DNA from: Lysobacter sp. MMG2
GTDB taxonomy: Bacteria; Pseudomonadota; Gammaproteobacteria; Xanthomonadales; Xanthomonadaceae
Length of the DNA stretch: 64,000 bases
Assembly: GCF_016735495.2 (NCBI RefSeq)
Contig: NZ_JAERQY020000004.1
Coordinates: 124,001 to 188,000, forward strand
Reading direction: 5' to 3'
Shown here one piece after another: positions 9,275-18,981 of this stretch. The first letter of the stretch is position 1. Every line of letters starts with the position of its first letter. A program made the position numbers and the translations under genes. The notes below the pieces were generated by a model that worked only from the letters and a program-made list of their open reading frames with translations, had not been told where the DNA came from and did no database searches.

Positions 9275-10414
9275 ATGTCCACCTTCGATGCCCTCCGGGC
9301 GATCGGCTGGCCGCTCCCCGCGGACGCGCCGGCGCCGGACGGCGCATCGCAGGCCGACTCGCAGTGGCACGCGCTGATCGCGCAGCACCCGCAGGCCCGG
9401 CCGGCGCGGGTGATCGAGCAGCATCGCAGCGGCTACGTGGTGGCCGACGGGCCGGACAGCGGGTTCCCGGTCGAGTCCCTGCCCGAATGGCAGCGCCCGC
9501 CCGGCTATCGCAAGGGCACGGTCACCATCGACCAGCGCCCCGGCGTGGGCGACTGGCTGCTCATCGAGGGACGCAAGGCCGTGGCCCTGCTGCCGCGGCG
9601 CAGCGCGATCAAGCGCGGCGCCGCAGGCGAGCACTACCAGCAGCAGCTGATTGCCGCCAACGTCGACACGGTGTTCGTGGTCTGCGGCCTGGATGCCGAT
9701 TTCAATCCGCGTCGCATCGAGCGCTACCTGCTGCTCGTGCGCGGCGGCGGCGTGGAGCCCGTGGTCGTGCTGACCAAGGCCGACCAGGCGACGGCGACCG
9801 ATGCCGAGGCCCTGCCCGAAGCGATGGCGGCGCTGGTCGAACTGGCTGCGCAGGGCGTGGCGGTGCGCGCGGTCAACGCCAAGGACCCCGACAGCGTCGC
9901 GGCGCTGGGCGAGTGGCTCGGGCCGGGCCGCACGGCGGTGCTGATCGGCAGTTCCGGCGCGGGCAAATCCACGCTCACCAACACCTTGCTCGGCATCGAG
10001 AAGATGAAGACCAGCGCCGTTCGCCAGAGCGACTCGCGCGGCCGCCACACCACCACGCACCGCGCGCTGATCCCGCTGCCGACCGGCGCCTGCCTGATCG
10101 ACACGCCCGGCATGCGCGAACTCAAGCCGACGGGCGAGGAAGACGTCGCGGAGAATTTCAGCGATGTCGAGGCGCTGGCCGAGCAGTGCCGCTTCCGCGA
10201 CTGCAAGCACGCCAAGGAGCCCGGCTGCGCGGTGCGCGCGGCGATCGAGGCCGGCAAGCTCGATCCGCAGCGCTTCGCCAACTACCTCAAGCTCAGCGAC
10301 GAGGTCGCCGGCGCGGCGAACAAGCTCGCCAACCGCCGCGCCCAGAAGGCCGAGGAAAAGGTGGTCGGCAAGGCGCTCAACAAGCGTCTCGACGAAAAAT
10401 ATGGGCGGCATTAG
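9275..10414 (+). CDS. rsgA: Ribosome small-subunit maturation GTPase RsgA
   Basis: 379 residues. N-terminal OB-like domain, then circularly permuted GTPase motifs in order: G4 LTKAD, G1 GSSGAGKST, G3 DTPGMREL, followed by the C-terminal zinc-binding region CRFRDCKHAKEPGC. RsgA helps late 30S subunit maturation and hydrolyses GTP when bound to the subunit. The N-terminal extension is typical of Xanthomonad homologues. The start is the ATG at 9275; a TTG one codon earlier is possible. A composite palindromic repeat follows. Confidence 0.93.
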   Translation: MSTFDALRAIGWPLPADAPAPDGASQADSQWHALIAQHPQARPARVIEQHRSGYVVADGPDSGFPVESLPEWQRPPGYRKGTVTIDQRPGVGDWLLIEGRKAVALLPRRSAIKRGAAGEHYQQQLIAANVDTVFVVCGLDADFNPRRIERYLLLVRGGGVEPVVVLTKADQATATDAEALPEAMAALVELAAQGVAVRAVNAKDPDSVAALGEWLGPGRTAVLIGSSGAGKSTLTNTLLGIEKMKTSAVRQSDSRGRHTTTHRALIPLPTGACLIDTPGMRELKPTGEEDVAENFSDVEALAEQCRFRDCKHAKEPGCAVRAAIEAGKLDPQRFANYLKLSDEVAGAANKLANRRAQKAEEKVVGKALNKRLDEKYGRH

Positions 10415-10440
10415 GCGCGCGCGAGTTCGTGAGGTTCTGC

Positions 10441-10556
10441 TCCCTCCCCTGCTTGCAGGGGAGGGTTGGGGAGGGGGCGCGAAGCCGCATCGCGGCGAGC
10501 TCGGCGCCGACGCGCCTCACGTCCCCTCCCAACCTCTCCCTGCAAGCAGGAAGAGA
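10441..10556. repeat. Large composite inverted repeat made of two CTCCCCTGC palindromes
   Basis: The left arm (about 10447-10479, CCTGCTTGCAGGGGAGGGTT...) and the right arm (about 10522-10550, CCCCTCCCAACCTCTCCCTG...) are near-perfect reverse complements. Each arm also holds its own small palindrome. Together they can fold into one long hairpin between rsgA and the next gene, and may act as terminator or mRNA stabiliser. Confidence 0.75.
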
Positions 10557-10561
10557 TAGAT

Positions 10562-11824
10562 ATGGACACCCTCGCCCCCGACATCGCCCACCACGCCGCC
10601 CTCGACGCGCGCATGGTTGCCGCCGCGCGGGACATCCGCCTGCTGGCGCGGGTGAGCTGGCCGGCCGGGCAGGAGGCGAACTTCCTCGCCGAGTACGAAC
10701 GCGGCGCGGTGAAGCTGCCCCAGCCGGAGTACCCCAGGCTCGACTTCAGCCAGACCCGCGCCGAACTCGACGCGATCATCGCCGCGGCCGATCCCGCGCA
10801 CCCGCTGGGCGAATACCTGATCGAATCCGCACGCAGCTGGTCGATCGCCGCCGCGCTGTGCGAACGCCTGGGCACGCGCGAGGTGACCGACCTGTCGGTG
10901 CAGCTGTTCGGCCGCCCCGACGAAGCGCTTCCCGGCGACGGCCCGACCACGCGCGAGGCCGCGCGTCATTTCATCTCCATCGCCGACGAACTCGACCACC
11001 AACTCATGGCCCCGGCCGAGCACGTCACCATCTCCGCCACCGCGCTGCAGCTGCAATTGCAGCGCGAACTCGACGACTACTTCGACGGACGCGTGATCGA
11101 GGTGGTGCTCGATCCGGACCTCATCGCCAAGGCCGCGGCCGGCGCCACGCGCATCCGCCTGCGTCACGGCGCGGCGTTCAGCGATTACGACCGCCACCAG
11201 TTGCTGCAACACGAAGCCTTCGTGCATTCGCTGACCGCGCTCAACGGCCGCGAACAGCCGGTGCTGGCGAGCATGGCGCTGTCCTCGCCGCGCATCACCG
11301 CCACGCAGGAAGGGCTGGCGACGTTCGCCGAGCAGATCACCGGCAGCATCGACATCGGCCGCATGAAGCGCATCAGCCTGCGCATCGAGGCCGTGGCGAT
11401 GGCGCTGGGCGGTGCGGATTTCATCGAGGTGTTCCGTTATTTCCTCGATGCCGGGCAGTCACCGGAAGACAGCTTCTCCTCGGCCCAGCGCGTGTTCCGT
11501 GGCGTGCCGACCACGGGCGGCAGCGCGTTCACCAAGGACACCGTGTACCTGCGCGGGCTGGTCGGCGTGCACACCTTCTTCCGCTGGGCGCTGCGCGAGC
11601 AGAAGCTGCAACTGTGCCGCTGGCTCTTCGCCGGCAAGATGACGCTGGCCGACGTGCAGCGCTTCGAGCCGCTGTTCGCCGACAACGTCCTCAAACCCGC
11701 GCGCTGGTTGCCGCAATGGGTGGCCCGCGCCAACGGGCTGGCGGGCATGCTGGCCTTCTCGCTGTTCGCCAACCGGATCCAGATGGACCGGATCATGGCG
11801 GACGGCCACGTTCCGGACCTGTGA
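10562..11824 (+). CDS. DUF1704 QEGLA-motif metallopeptidase-like protein
   Basis: 420 residues, named in databases flavohemoglobin expression-modulating QEGLA motif protein. It has HEAFVH at residues 217-222 (an HExxxH arrangement) and QEGLA with Glu 250. In the eukaryotic MATCAP/TCP relatives of DUF1704, HExxxH plus a downstream Glu bind zinc and remove C-terminal tyrosine. The bacterial substrate is unknown, so peptidase activity is an inference from conserved residues. No signal peptide, so cytoplasmic. The ATG follows an AGGAAGAGATAG purine stretch acting as ribosome binding site just after the repeat arm. Confidence 0.85.
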   Translation: MDTLAPDIAHHAALDARMVAAARDIRLLARVSWPAGQEANFLAEYERGAVKLPQPEYPRLDFSQTRAELDAIIAAADPAHPLGEYLIESARSWSIAAALCERLGTREVTDLSVQLFGRPDEALPGDGPTTREAARHFISIADELDHQLMAPAEHVTISATALQLQLQRELDDYFDGRVIEVVLDPDLIAKAAAGATRIRLRHGAAFSDYDRHQLLQHEAFVHSLTALNGREQPVLASMALSSPRITATQEGLATFAEQITGSIDIGRMKRISLRIEAVAMALGGADFIEVFRYFLDAGQSPEDSFSSAQRVFRGVPTTGGSAFTKDTVYLRGLVGVHTFFRWALREQKLQLCRWLFAGKMTLADVQRFEPLFADNVLKPARWLPQWVARANGLAGMLAFSLFANRIQMDRIMADGHVPDL

Positions 11825-11828
11825 ATCC

Positions 11829-13166
11829 TCAGCGCGCCGGTGTCAGCGCGCCGTCCTTGCCGATCACGTAGTCGGCCGGCGCGTCGCTGGCGACCAACTG
11901 CACGCGATCGCCGATGGCCACGCCGTGGTAGCTGTGGATCTGGTGGGACAGGCGCAGGTAGATCCAGTGCTGGCCCGGATCCAGCGCACGCAGGCGCACC
12001 GGATAGTGGTCCGCGGCGGACACCGCCTGCGCCATCGCCGGCGAGAACCGCGACTGCAGCTCACCCACCTCGTGCATGCGCCGCATGACGTTGACGCCGT
12101 GCCACACGCTGAGCAGCGCTGCCAGCACCAGCACGATGCGACCGGTGCGATCGGTACGCGACCACAGCGCCGCGCCCAGACCGGCGATGGCCGCGGCGAA
12201 GCCGTAGCCGTACTGGTTCGCCGACTCGGCCAGGATCAGCACCGGCCCGAGCGCCGCCGCGCCGATCAACACGAAAGCCAGCAACCAGCGTGCGCCGGCC
12301 CGCCAGAACGTCCAGGCCATCGCGAGCCACACCAGGCCCGCGAACCACACCCGCGGGGATGCGAAGCCCTCCGGCAGCAGCCCGGTGATGCCCGCCCGCG
12401 TCGCCATCGGCGGGAACAGCTGGTACTCGGCCCAGCGCAGCGGCACGAACCAGGCGCTCCATTCGTAATTGGTGGTGGTGCGCGGGGTGAACAGGATGGC
12501 GTCCAGGCGCAGCCCCAGGTACAGCGCCGCGACCACGCCGCTGCCCAGCGTCGCCCAGGCCCAGGCCGGGCGACGGCCGAGCATCAGCCAGCCCAGGGCG
12601 GTCAACGCCGGAATGACGATGCCCGCTTCCTTCGAAAGCAGCGCGATGGCGGTCAGCGCCCCCGAGCCGGCGACCAGGGCCCAGCGCGCGCCGTCGCGCT
12701 GGGCCAGCAGGCCGACCAGCAGGGCGCAGCTGACCCATGACAGATCGCCGATGGTCCCGATCCAGCCGTGGGTCTGCACCGCGAACGCGCTCATGGCGAA
12801 CACCAGCGCAGCCGCGACCGCCGGGCGGGTCGCGAGGCCGAAGCGGCACAGCAGGCAGGTCAGCATCGCCGCGTTGAGCGCCCCCCACGCCACCAGGACG
12901 GCATGGAACGCGAACGGCTGGTCGAACAACAGGCGCGACAGCCAGATCCACAGCGAGAAGGTGAGGGGCCGGTACTGGAAGATCTGCGTGTCCCGCCAGA
13001 TGCCTTCCACCGACATCGCGAACGCCGGATCGGTGGCGTGCGCCGCCCATTGCAGCTCGTCGTGGCTGAAATAGCCCGGGTTGAGGATCAACGGCAACTG
13101 GAACAGGGCGACCGCCAGCGCAACGGCAATCGCGGGCCACCCACCCGCTTGGCCTTTCCTGTCCAT
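11829..13166 (-). CDS. Polytopic membrane protein, GT-C glycosyltransferase-like
   Basis: 445 residues with about ten predicted transmembrane helices. After the first helix comes FSHDELQWAAHA, resembling the first extracytoplasmic loop with an acidic pair (DE) found in dolichyl-phosphate-mannose-type (GT-C) transferases, followed by FQYRPLTFSLWIWL. The C-terminus is soluble and probably periplasmic (about residues 380-445). Likely transfers a sugar from a polyprenyl-phosphate donor, but this rests on topology and one motif. Start at MDRKGQAGG; an upstream ATG in frame would add a basic leader. Convergent with the QEGLA gene, four bases apart. Confidence 0.7.
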   Translation of the reverse strand: MDRKGQAGGWPAIAVALAVALFQLPLILNPGYFSHDELQWAAHATDPAFAMSVEGIWRDTQIFQYRPLTFSLWIWLSRLLFDQPFAFHAVLVAWGALNAAMLTCLLCRFGLATRPAVAAALVFAMSAFAVQTHGWIGTIGDLSWVSCALLVGLLAQRDGARWALVAGSGALTAIALLSKEAGIVIPALTALGWLMLGRRPAWAWATLGSGVVAALYLGLRLDAILFTPRTTTNYEWSAWFVPLRWAEYQLFPPMATRAGITGLLPEGFASPRVWFAGLVWLAMAWTFWRAGARWLLAFVLIGAAALGPVLILAESANQYGYGFAAAIAGLGAALWSRTDRTGRIVLVLAALLSVWHGVNVMRRMHEVGELQSRFSPAMAQAVSAADHYPVRLRALDPGQHWIYLRLSHQIHSYHGVAIGDRVQLVASDAPADYVIGKDGALTPAR

Positions 13167-13257
13167 TGCGCCCCGACTCCGTGAAGAAGGTCGAATTCTG
13201 GGCAATGCCGCGCACCTGCGCCATACCCCGCCGTCCTCGCGCCCCGCGCGAAGCGGC

Positions 13258-13263
13258 TAGAAT
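13258..13263 (+). promoter_or_regulatory. TAGAAT box upstream of the malic enzyme gene (possible -10)
   Basis: TAGAAT 28 bases before the ATG, the same hexamer as before rsgA and aceE. No convincing -35. Confidence 0.35.
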
Positions 13264-13291
13264 CGGCGGCCCGACCGTGGTTTCCGCCCTG

Positions 13292-15604
13292 ATGTCCGAA
13301 CAATCGTCGTCCGCCAACGAGCTCAAGCACGCCGCGCTGGAGTACCACCGCCTCGCGCCCCACGGCAAGATCAAGGTCTCCGCCACCAAGCCGATGGTGA
13401 CCCAGCGCGACCTCGCCCTGGCGTACTCGCCCGGCGTGGCCTACGCCTGCGAGGCGATCGTGGAGGACCCGGGCCTGGCCAGCGAGCTCACCGCGCGCGG
13501 CAACCTGGTGGCGGTCATCAGCAACGGCACGGCCGTGCTGGGCCTGGGCGACATCGGCCCGCTGGCCGGCAAGCCGGTGATGGAAGGCAAGGGCGTGCTG
13601 TTCCAGAAGTTCGCCGGCATCGACGTGTTCGACATCGAGATCGACGAGCGCGATCCGGACAAGCTGGTCGACATCATCGCCAGCCTGGAGCCGACCTTCG
13701 GCGGCATCAACCTGGAAGACATCAAGGCGCCGGAGTGCTTCATCGTCGAGCGCAAGCTGCGCGAGCGGATGAAGATCCCGGTCTTCCACGACGACCAGCA
13801 CGGCACCGCGATCATCGTCGGCTCCGCGGTGCTCAACGCATTGGAAGTGGTGGGCAAGGACATCGGCCAGATCAAGCTGGCCACCACCGGCGCGGGCGCG
13901 GCGGGCATCGCCTGCCTGGACATGCTGGTCGCGCTGGGCGTGAAGAAGGAGAACATCACCGCCTTCGATCGCGACGGCGTGATCTATGCCGGCCGCCCGC
14001 ACCTGGACCCCGACAAGGCGCGCTACGCCAGCGATACGAATGCGCGCACGCTGGCCGAGATCGTCGCCGGTGCGGACGTGTTCCTGGGCCTGTCGGCCGG
14101 CGGCATCCTCAAGCCGGAGATGGTCGCGACGATGGCGGACAAGCCGATCATCCTCGCGCTCGCCAACCCCTATCCGGAAATCCTGCCGGAAGACGCGAAG
14201 AAGGTCCGTCCGGACTGCATCATCGCCACTGGCCGTTCGGACTACCCGAACCAGGTCAACAACGCGCTGTGCTTCCCGTACATCTTCCGCGGCGCGCTCG
14301 ACGTGGGCGCCACCGGCATCAACGAGGCGATGAAGCTCGCCTGCGTGCGCGCCATCGCGGAACTGGCGCGCATGGAATCGGCCGACCTGGGCGCGGCCTA
14401 CGGCGGTGAAGTGCCGGAGTTCGGCGCCGAATACCTGATCCCGCGTCCGTTCGACCCGCGCCTGCTGGTGAAGCTGGCGCCGGCCGTCGCGCGTGCGGCG
14501 ATGGAGTCGGGCGTGGCGACGCGCCCGATGGAAGACATGGAGGCGTACGAGGAAAAGCTCGGCACGTTCATCTACCGCACGGGCCTGGTGATGAAGCCCG
14601 TGTACGACCGCGCGCGCAGCGACCGCAAGCGCGTGGTCTACGCCGAGGGCGAAGAGGAAACCGTGCTGCGCGCCGTGCAGACGGTGATCGACGAGAAGCT
14701 CGCCCATCCCATCCTCATCGGCCGTCCGGACGTCATCGACACGCGCATCAAGCGCCTGGGCCTGCGCATGCGCGCGGGCATCGATTTCGAACTGACCAAC
14801 ATCAACGACGACCCGCGCTTCAACGACTACTGGCAGCAGTACCACGCGCTGACCGAACGTCGAGGCGTGTCGCCGGCCGCGGCGAAGAACCTGCTGCGCT
14901 CGCGTCCGACGCTGATCGCCGCGCTGATGGTCGAGCGCGGCGAAGCCGACGCGATGATCTGCGGCCTGGTCGGCCGCTTCCACAAGAAGCTGGGCTACCT
15001 GCGCAGCGTGTTCGATTTCGACCGCGGCGTGACCGGCACGGCGGCGATGACCGGCGTCATCAACGACCAGGGCGTGTGGTTCTTCCTGGACACGCACGTG
15101 CAGTGCGACCCGACGGCCGAGCAGATCGCCGAGGCCGCGCTGCAGGCGTCCTTCCGCCTGAAGCTGTTCGGCATCGAGCCCAAGGTCGCGCTGCTGTCGC
15201 ACAGCAACTACGGCAGCCACGACAACCCGTCGGCGGCGAAGATGCGCAAGGTGTTCCAGCTCATCAAGCAGCGCTACCCGAAGCTGGAAGTCGACGGCGA
15301 GATGCAGGCCGACACCGCGTGGGACGAAGAACTGCGCCACCGCATCTTCCCCAACACGCTGCTCAAGGGCCGCGCCAACCTGTTCGTGATGCCCAACCTC
15401 GATGCGGCCAACATCACCTACAACATGGTGCGCGTGATGACCGAGGGCGTGGCGATCGGCCCGATCCTCATGGGCCTGGACAAGCCCGCGCACATCCTCA
15501 CGCCGGCTTCGACGCCGCGCCGCGTGGTGAACATGACCGCGATCGCCGCAGTGGATGCGCAGATCCGCGCGGCGTTGGGGCAGGGCGGCGCGCAGATGCC
15601 GTGA
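13292..15604 (+). CDS. maeB: NADP-dependent malic enzyme with phosphotransacetylase-like domain
   Basis: 770 residues, matching MaeB-type hybrid enzymes. The N-terminal malic domain has [11 protein letters not shown] and FHDDQHGTA, and the NAD(P)-binding domain has the dinucleotide motif [11 protein letters not shown]. From about residue 440 ([17 protein letters not shown]) a phosphate acetyl/butaryltransferase-like domain extends to the C-terminus; in MaeB proteins it is usually regulatory and binds acetyl-CoA. It decarboxylates malate to pyruvate with NADPH formation in the cytoplasm. Cofactor choice is inferred from the hybrid architecture. ATG at 13292. Confidence 0.93.
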   Translation: MSEQSSSANELKHAALEYHRLAPHGKIKVSATKPMVTQRDLALAYSPGVAYACEAIVEDPGLASELTARGNLVAVISNGTAVLGLGDIGPLAGKPVMEGKGVLFQKFAGIDVFDIEIDERDPDKLVDIIASLEPTFGGINLEDIKAPECFIVERKLRERMKIPVFHDDQHGTAIIVGSAVLNALEVVGKDIGQIKLATTGAGAAGIACLDMLVALGVKKENITAFDRDGVIYAGRPHLDPDKARYASDTNARTLAEIVAGADVFLGLSAGGILKPEMVATMADKPIILALANPYPEILPEDAKKVRPDCIIATGRSDYPNQVNNALCFPYIFRGALDVGATGINEAMKLACVRAIAELARMESADLGAAYGGEVPEFGAEYLIPRPFDPRLLVKLAPAVARAAMESGVATRPMEDMEAYEEKLGTFIYRTGLVMKPVYDRARSDRKRVVYAEGEEETVLRAVQTVIDEKLAHPILIGRPDVIDTRIKRLGLRMRAGIDFELTNINDDPRFNDYWQQYHALTERRGVSPAAAKNLLRSRPTLIAALMVERGEADAMICGLVGRFHKKLGYLRSVFDFDRGVTGTAAMTGVINDQGVWFFLDTHVQCDPTAEQIAEAALQASFRLKLFGIEPKVALLSHSNYGSHDNPSAAKMRKVFQLIKQRYPKLEVDGEMQADTAWDEELRHRIFPNTLLKGRANLFVMPNLDAANITYNMVRVMTEGVAIGPILMGLDKPAHILTPASTPRRVVNMTAIAAVDAQIRAALGQGGAQMP

Positions 15605-15652
15605 CGATGCCGGTGCCGCGCGGCTTTCTGTCGCGCGGCACGCAGCGGGGCT

Positions 15653-16129
15653 TCACGGTTTCTTCCCCTTCTTCTTCGGCACCGCCTGGCGCGCGCGGAC
15701 GCGCTCGACTTCCGCCGGCAGTTCGCGTTGCAGCATGCCGAGCAGCTCGGCCGTCGCGTCGTTGTCGATGCGCTTGCCCGCCGATGTCGTCGCGGTGACG
15801 CGCGTGAGCGTGCGATTGCCCGTCTCCGCAGCGGTCATCGCCTTGGTCAGCACCAGGAACTCCACGCCTCGGTAGCGCAGCGAATACAGGTCGAGCATCT
15901 GCGCTCGCCCGAGGTATTCGACACCGCGCATGTTCACGACGATCTGGCCGACCGCATTCCACACGTCCAGCTTGTCGGCGGGCACGGTGAACTCGCCTCG
16001 TGTCACCGTGACGGCGGGCGGCGTGGTGGTCGCGGTTCCGGCGTCGGGCACCGCGGCCTCGTGCGGGGGCGCCGTGCGGCATCCCGCCACCAGCATCACC
16101 AGCCCCGATATCAGCAGCGCGCGGCGCAT
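15653..16129 (-). CDS. Putative lipoprotein of unknown function
   Basis: 158 residues. The signal sequence MRRALLISGLVMLVAGC ends in a lipobox (LVAGC), so it is probably a lipoprotein. The mature part starts with an Ala/Thr/Pro linker, then a folded region (FTVPADKLDVWNAVGQIVV...RYRGVEFLVLTKAM...TRVTATT) and a lysine-rich tail (PKKKGKKP). I recognise no family. A start ten codons upstream (MRALPIAPLS) is possible but gives a poorer signal. Convergent with maeB. Confidence 0.65.
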   Translation of the reverse strand: MRRALLISGLVMLVAGCRTAPPHEAAVPDAGTATTTPPAVTVTRGEFTVPADKLDVWNAVGQIVVNMRGVEYLGRAQMLDLYSLRYRGVEFLVLTKAMTAAETGNRTLTRVTATTSAGKRIDNDATAELLGMLQRELPAEVERVRARQAVPKKKGKKP

Positions 16130-16394
16130 CGACAGCGGGGCGATCGGCAGCGCACGCATGGGCGGCCTCCGTGCGGATCGGACAGCAGTGCGGGCGAGCG
16201 TAGCGGGCTGCCCGTCATTGCCGTGCGATTTGCACGGTCCCCGCGCCTTGCAATGCATGGAGGGGGGCGGGTGGCTCAATGCCGGGCCGATAGTCAATCG
16301 GGAAAAGTCCCTTCCGCTTTGCGAATCGTCTGATGTCCCGTGCAAGCGGCCGCTTCTAGCCTCGGGGCTCCCCAAACGCAGAGGCAGCAAGCTT

Positions 16395-16739
16395 ATGGAA
16401 TGGTTCCTGAAGGTCGTGCGCAATCACTACTTCGACTTCAACGGTCGGGCGCGCAGGAAGGAGTACTGGATGTTCGTGCTGGTGAACGTGATCCTGGCCG
16501 TGGTGGTCAGCATCATCGCCAACATGATCAAGCAGCCGTGGATCTCCAGCGTCCTCGCGCTGGCACTGCTGCTGCCTGGCCTGGGCGTGGCGGCGCGCCG
16601 CTTGCACGACATCGGCAAGAGCGGCTGGTTCATCCTGATCGCCCTGATCCCGGTGGTGGGCCTCTACCTCATCTACCTGCTGGCGCAGGAAGGTAATCGC
16701 GGTCCGAACGCCTACGGCCCCGATCCGAAGCGGGCGTGA
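16395..16739 (+). CDS. DUF805 family inner-membrane protein
   Basis: 114 residues. Family signature at the N-terminus: WFLKVVRNHYFDFNGRARRKEYW, then two to three transmembrane helices (VLVNVILAVVVSIIA, SVLALALLLPGLGVAARRLHDIGKSGW, LIALIPVVGLYLIYLLA) and the ending GPNAYGPDP. Its function is not established in any species I can name. A possible -10 (TAGCCT near 16358) lies about 30 bases before the ATG. Confidence 0.88.
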   Translation: MEWFLKVVRNHYFDFNGRARRKEYWMFVLVNVILAVVVSIIANMIKQPWISSVLALALLLPGLGVAARRLHDIGKSGWFILIALIPVVGLYLIYLLAQEGNRGPNAYGPDPKRA

Positions 16740-16814
16740 TGCGCCGCATGGCCGGCCTGCGATGAATTCGCCGGCCGGTCGCACCTCGCATTCACGCGCG
16801 ACGCCGGCGCGCGC

Positions 16815-18932
16815 TCAACCGCCGGCCTTCCATCCCAGGCCCAGCGTGAAACCGCGCCCTGGTGCCGGTTCGAAATACCGCGCATTGCCTTCGTTGACGA
16901 TCACCGATCCCGCGTAGTCGCGGTCGAACAGGTTGTCCACGCGCGCGAAGCCATACCACCCTGATGCCGCCGCGCGCCATTGCAGGCGCAGCGCGAAGGT
17001 GGCGTAACCGTTGGAGGCGTCGGTGTTGCGGTCGTCGGTAGGCATGCCGTCGCTGGCGCGCATTTCCATTGCGGCGACGGTGCGGCCATCGCGCGTGTTC
17101 CAGGCCAGTTCCGCGTAGCCGTTCGCGCGCGGGATGCCGGGGATGCGGTTGCCCGCCTCGACGATCTGCACCGCACCGCTCGCCACGCGGTACGAGAAGT
17201 CTTCGGTGAAGCGCGCGCGCAGCCAGTTGGCCGTCAGGGCGTACGACCATTGCCGATGGAGGCGGCCCTCGATGCCTGCTTCCACGCCCTCGCGGCGCGT
17301 GCGTCCCGCATTGGCGAAGCTCGCGCGGCCGCCGCTGTTGGTCGCCGGCACGATCTCGTCCTCGCCGTCGATGCGGTACGCCGACACGCTCGCCTCCACC
17401 GAGTCCGCGCGCCAACGCGTGCCGATCTCCGCCGTATCGAAGTGAGCCGGTTGCAGATCGGTATTGAAGCCGGCGCTGCCGTCGGGCCGGTAGGCAAGTT
17501 CCGTCACCGTCGGCGTTTCGAAACCCCGACCGACGCTGGCGAACACCTCACCCGAACCGAACGCGCGCGACACACCCAGCGCCGCGGCCGTCTCGCCGTA
17601 ATCCAGCGATCCGCTGTCGTCGCCGTTGCCGGGCGCGATGTAGTGGTCGTCGGATTCGAACCGCAGTTCAGAACGACGCACCGCGCCGAGCAGCGTCCAC
17701 GCATCGGCCGGGCGCAATTCGCCGAGCACGAAGGCATCCAGGCTGCGGATGCGATTGTCTTCGTCGCGACGCAGTGCGCCGCGAACGCCGAGTTGCGTCC
17801 CGACGAAGTTCTCGTAGCCGCGCCGCGCTTCGTCCAGCCAGCCGGACTCGATGCCCACCGTCAGCGCGCCGCGATCGAAACTCCAGCGATGCCCCGCGTC
17901 GATGCCGGCCGAGGTGCGCCCCAGGTCGATCACGCCGCCGGCGCTGCCGGGCGCGCGCTGTGCCGCGATCGGAACGGCGAGGAACTGCACCACGTCGCGC
18001 TTCACGCCATAACCGCCGATCCAGTATTCGCGACCCGGCGCGTACGCGTCTTCCCATCGCGCGCCGATCTGCGCGTTGTCGATCTTCTTGCGCGTGTCGA
18101 ACTGCTCCGCGACGGGATCGGTGCCGTGCGGATCGCGCTCCCATTGCGCCCGCGTGAGGCCCAGCGGGTCGTCCGTGTACGGCTGGCTCAGGCCTCCGGC
18201 CACCAGGCGCAGGCGCGAATCGTCATCGGGCGTGTACTGCGCGACGGCGTCCACCTGCGTGCGTTGCGCCGCGCTGTGCGGTCGATCGCCGTCGGTGGTG
18301 AAGTAACTGCCGAGCGCGCGCCATTGCCATGCGTTGTCGCCGGTCGCGCCTTCGAATCCCGCTGCGCCGCGTGCACTGGAATCAGAACCGACCCAGCCTT
18401 CGGCCTCCGCCGAAGGCCCGTCGAACGCCGTCTCGCCGACGATCGCCCCGCCTGCGGCGTTGCCGTATTGCAGCGCGAGCGGACCGCGCAGCACCTGGAT
18501 GCGGTCGAGTGCGCTCAGCGGGAAGCTCGCCGCCTGGCCTTGTCCGTCGAGCGCGGACGAAGGGATGCCGTCGACGATCAGCTTGATCCCGCGAATGCCG
18601 AACGTGGAGCGCGCACCGAAGCCACGGCTCTGCACCTGCAAGTCCTGCGCGTAGTTCTGTCGATCCAGCACGGTGATGCCCGGTGCGCGCACCAGCGCTT
18701 CCGACAGCGACACCTGGCGCTGACCCGAGCGCAGCGTGTCGCCGTCGATGACGCTGATCGAACCGGGGAAGTCCGACAGCGCGTGGCGCGCGCCGAGCAC
18801 CTGCACGGTGTCGAGCGTGGTCGCCGAATCGCGCGACTGCGCGTGTGCCGGCACAACGAGCGCGACGGACAGCGCCAACGCCAGCGGCGCAGCGGCCGGC
18901 CGTCGGTGCGCGCGCCGTGAAGGTTTGCACAC
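16815..18932 (-). CDS. TonB-dependent outer-membrane receptor
   Basis: 705 residues. Signal peptide ending ...VVPAHAQ, a plug domain (VQVLGARHALSDFPGSISVIDGDTL, RSFGFGARSTFGIRGI-like segment, then RIQVLRGPLALQYGNAAGGAI), and a beta-barrel ending GRGFTLGLGWKAGG. The position of the Phe usual at receptor C-termini is occupied by KAGG. The start is a GTG at 18930-18932 (then CKPSRRAHRR), supported by a GAGGGGG purine run five to ten bases upstream; no ATG gives a proper signal peptide. Likely imports a metal chelate using TonB energy; substrate unknown. Divergent from the EF-hand gene. Confidence 0.88.
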   Translation of the reverse strand: MCKPSRRAHRRPAAAPLALALSVALVVPAHAQSRDSATTLDTVQVLGARHALSDFPGSISVIDGDTLRSGQRQVSLSEALVRAPGITVLDRQNYAQDLQVQSRGFGARSTFGIRGIKLIVDGIPSSALDGQGQAASFPLSALDRIQVLRGPLALQYGNAAGGAIVGETAFDGPSAEAEGWVGSDSSARGAAGFEGATGDNAWQWRALGSYFTTDGDRPHSAAQRTQVDAVAQYTPDDDSRLRLVAGGLSQPYTDDPLGLTRAQWERDPHGTDPVAEQFDTRKKIDNAQIGARWEDAYAPGREYWIGGYGVKRDVVQFLAVPIAAQRAPGSAGGVIDLGRTSAGIDAGHRWSFDRGALTVGIESGWLDEARRGYENFVGTQLGVRGALRRDEDNRIRSLDAFVLGELRPADAWTLLGAVRRSELRFESDDHYIAPGNGDDSGSLDYGETAAALGVSRAFGSGEVFASVGRGFETPTVTELAYRPDGSAGFNTDLQPAHFDTAEIGTRWRADSVEASVSAYRIDGEDEIVPATNSGGRASFANAGRTRREGVEAGIEGRLHRQWSYALTANWLRARFTEDFSYRVASGAVQIVEAGNRIPGIPRANGYAELAWNTRDGRTVAAMEMRASDGMPTDDRNTDASNGYATFALRLQWRAAASGWYGFARVDNLFDRDYAGSVIVNEGNARYFEPAPGRGFTLGLGWKAGG

Positions 18933-18981
18933 GGCCCCCTCGTTAACGTGGCGGCCGGAATCGTCCTGCAGGGGTGGGGTC

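Noticed and set aside
13088-15493. 801-codon leftward frame over the malic enzyme gene
   Set aside because: Antisense shadow; the plus strand encodes a full-length MaeB.
16980-18920. 646-codon rightward frame over the TonB receptor
   Set aside because: Antisense shadow; no motif, very basic.
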